NCBI GenBank assembly: GCA_004963905.1
Contig: SUGL01000025.1
Location: 1 to 64,000 of the forward strand
From: Mesorhizobium sp.
GTDB taxonomy: Bacteria > Pseudomonadota > Alphaproteobacteria > Rhizobiales > Rhizobiaceae
Length of the DNA stretch: 64,000 bases
Reading direction: 5' to 3'
Of the stretch, positions 62,381-64,000 are shown in pieces (positions within the stretch are counted from its first letter, which is position 1; every line of letters begins with the position of its first letter). The notes below the pieces were generated by a model. That model was not told where the DNA came from, ran no database searches, and saw only the letters and a list, made by a program, of their open reading frames with translations. Both the position numbers and the translations under genes were made by a program.

Positions 62381-64000
62381 ATGAAGGGCATTGGCCGACC
62401 ACGGAAATCGCAGGCTGAAACTGGAGCCAGCCGCGCGGGGCGGGCGAGCAGTTCCCTTTCGCAATCAAGTCTTGCTGCGGGAGAAGGTGGACAGTCATTC
62501 GATTCCGTTGTGGAGCAGATGCGCTCTGGGGACGCCGATAGGAGGCCCTCCTCCCTTCCAGTTGCGCGCGGTCCAGGCGATGCCCGCGAAAGTCTGCCAG
62601 GCGCCTCGATTGGCGAAGATCAAATCCTGAACGCACCGCCACGTGGAGCCGCTGCGCCACCACGCGGAACCGTAGCGCCACGTGGCGCAGCCGCAAGGCG
62701 GCGCGGTTCTCCCTCCATGTCTGAGGGCGAAGCCATGGCGCCGGTCGGTAGCCAACTATCAACCGCGCAGGTGGAAGGCACCAGCTCATCGTCAAATGAA
62801 GATATCAGTCCGACACAGCTCAGAATGAACAGTCTTGTTCAACAACTGACTGATTGCGAGGCTGCGGCCAGGAAAACCGACGTCCCCGAGGAGGCGGTGG
62901 AGCTGATCAGTCGGGTCGTCGATGCAGCCTCAGCAATTCTGGAGTACCGCGCTAGCCTGCCTGCGGCTGAGGCGCAGACAATTATGCCAGACGACAAGGT
63001 GCGTAGATGTTGCCAGATCGTGTGCGACGCCGCGAATGAAGTAGACAAACTTGGCCTGTCGACGATCACGAAATTGGACAAAAAGACCAAGAAAGCGGCA
63101 GGTATGGTCGATAAACTCTACTCCTACTCCCAGGCGGACCGGCAGGAGCTGTTGATTTTAAATGTGGAGAACCACCATACGGCGGCAATTAAGTGGTGGG
63201 AAAAAAAGGCATGGCGCTCCGAACGGCAGCGATCCGCCTGCGCTGCCACCGCTAGCCTATCCAGTGGAACGCCCGTGATGCGGGAAGCCGAGCGGTGCGC
63301 ACTGCGGCTGCGTGCCGGCTCGGTACTGAGTGTCAGGATCTGGCTGGTCCATGAGCGGATCGGTCTTGCGCGGGCCAAGATTGAACTGCGGGCGAGCAGG
63401 TTCGAGCCAGATTTGAAGGAACTCCTCGTCGGTCGAAATGGAGTGGTGCAGCTGATGGCAAGCGCCGTTCAAGAAGCTCTTCGCGCCCTCTCTTTGGCGA
63501 AGGGCATAATGGATGATGGCAAAGCACTCAACGCTCATGATTGCGCGGTTGTAGAAAAAATCATGGAGCGGCTTTCGGATTTTGGATTGGCGTTGCACGA
63601 GGTGCATACCAAGCTAAGCCATACCTACCCAGATGCCGGCCTCCCATTGAAACTGTTCGAACGGATCGTGGACGATGCATGGATCACTGCGCACGATGCC
63701 ATGCACTTGTTGAACCTGCAGTCTCCGCCGTCAGCCATCATGGCGCCACAGGCCCAGGCGGGCGCTGCGATGCCGGCCAGGGCAGGCGCTGCGATACCGG
63801 CTGACACTGCTGGTACGGCTGCAGTGTCAGAAGGCACTACAGCGCGAAGGAAAGGGAAGTCAAAGCATAAGTCGGCAGCTCGCGCCGGGACTTCTGCCGC
63901 CGGGCAGCCATCAACACCAGTCGCTGCGAACGCCGGCACAGTGCCAGCAGCCAAGGTTCTCGCGCGCTCGGATCAAGTTGCGAGTACACAGGTGAGAGCG
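62381..64000 (+). CDS. Probable type III effector, runs past the window end
   Basis: An uninterrupted frame of at least 540 codons from ATG 62381, which has CGGAG seven bases upstream; an in-frame ATG at 62315 lacks a proper site. The first 60 residues are rich in Ser, Gly, Ala and Gln (MKGIGRPRKSQAETGASRAG), as in type III signals, and include GRPRK, an AT-hook-like core. Residues 86-109 contain PPRGA-type repeats. Residues about 145-450 are predicted mostly helical, with AILEYRASLPAAEAQ and IIDDGKALNAHD-like segments, and match no family I know. A basic patch RRKGKSKHKSAAR near residue 490 could be a nuclear-localisation signal. The T3SS operon 1 kb away and a weak tts box suggest an effector. 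Confidence 0.55.
   Translation, partial: MKGIGRPRKSQAETGASRAGRASSSLSQSSLAAGEGGQSFDSVVEQMRSGDADRRPSSLPVARGPGDARESLPGASIGEDQILNAPPRGAAAPPRGTVAPRGAAARRRGSPSMSEGEAMAPVGSQLSTAQVEGTSSSSNEDISPTQLRMNSLVQQLTDCEAAARKTDVPEEAVELISRVVDAASAILEYRASLPAAEAQTIMPDDKVRRCCQIVCDAANEVDKLGLSTITKLDKKTKKAAGMVDKLYSYSQADRQELLILNVENHHTAAIKWWEKKAWRSERQRSACAATASLSSGTPVMREAERCALRLRAGSVLSVRIWLVHERIGLARAKIELRASRFEPDLKELLVGRNGVVQLMASAVQEALRALSLAKGIMDDGKALNAHDCAVVEKIMERLSDFGLALHEVHTKLSHTYPDAGLPLKLFERIVDDAWITAHDAMHLLNLQSPPSAIMAPQAQAGAAMPARAGAAIPADTAGTAAVSEGTTARRKGKSKHKSAARAGTSAAGQPSTPVAANAGTVPAAKVLARSDQVASTQVRA

Noticed and set aside
1..64000. tRNA, rRNA, CRISPR array, nod box
   Set aside because: Looked for by eye on both strands; no convincing example found. 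A tRNAscan, CRISPR and nod-box matrix search would be needed to exclude weak cases.

Overview
The window looks like part of the symbiosis island (ICESym-type element) of a Mesorhizobium or close relative. It carries the nopC-nopA-y4yQ-rhcV-y4yS block of a rhizobial type III secretion system behind a tts box. It also has QseM/QseC/FseA/TraR-like island-transfer regulators, a MucR regulator, five NifA/sigma-54 promoter regions, and a very high load of broken insertion sequences of at least nine families (IS3, IS5, IS21, IS66, IS110, IS256, IS630, IS1380, ISNCY-like). I see no nif, nod, tRNA, rRNA or CRISPR sequences.

Layout. 0-5 kb: the end of a nucleoside hydrolase gene, then an operon of a class III PLP enzyme and an APH-fold kinase (possibly a hydroxylysine-kinase/phospholyase type pair). 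5-8.4 kb: IS debris and a small gene stopped by an amber codon. 8.5-11.2 kb: a large HAD-domain protein. 11.4-15.5 kb: more IS remnants around a TauD-type dioxygenase and a 40-codon small ORF. 15.6-23.3 kb: a 3-methylaspartate catabolic cluster (ammonia-lyase, family III CoA-transferase, citramalyl-CoA lyase-like protein, LysR regulator, aldehyde dehydrogenase, class I fumarase/mesaconase). 23.8-29.8 kb: an Lrp regulator and two copies of an aminotransferase locus, one decayed and one intact. Between the copies sits a three-gene TIR / SLATT-membrane-protein / ThsB-like-TIR operon, a candidate anti-phage system. 30-33.5 kb: a TraR-like LuxR protein and two tandem divergent qseM/qseC-like modules. 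33.9-37.1 kb: a NifA/sigma-54-promoted operon of an EamA exporter and a fusion of argininosuccinate-synthase-like and 2OG-Fe dioxygenase domains. 37.2-40.2 kb: remnants. 40.4-43.6 kb: OmpW and prolyl oligopeptidase under a NifA-type promoter. 43.5-45.0 kb: a 335-bp inverted repeat whose two arms each carry that promoter pointing outward, around a decayed DrmA-like (DISARM) helicase. 45.1-49 kb: a truncated HEAGH protease gene, a wrecked tyrosine integrase with a tandem duplication, an internally deleted IS256, and an FseA-like gene split by a +1 frameshift. 49-54.2 kb: an orphan NifA-type promoter, GabD, and a double-domain M16 peptidase behind another NifA-type promoter. 55.4-64 kb: CspA, MucR, the T3SS operon and a long open reading frame that is probably an effector and runs off the window.

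How the parts work together. Three regulatory layers can be read: island transfer (TraR, QseM, QseC, FseA), symbiotic nitrogen-fixation control (NifA/sigma-54 promoters on three peptidase genes and a putative small-molecule operon), and flavonoid/TtsI control (tts box). Interspersed cargo includes amino-acid catabolism and a defence-like cassette. All functional calls rest on motif recognition by eye; no database search was run.
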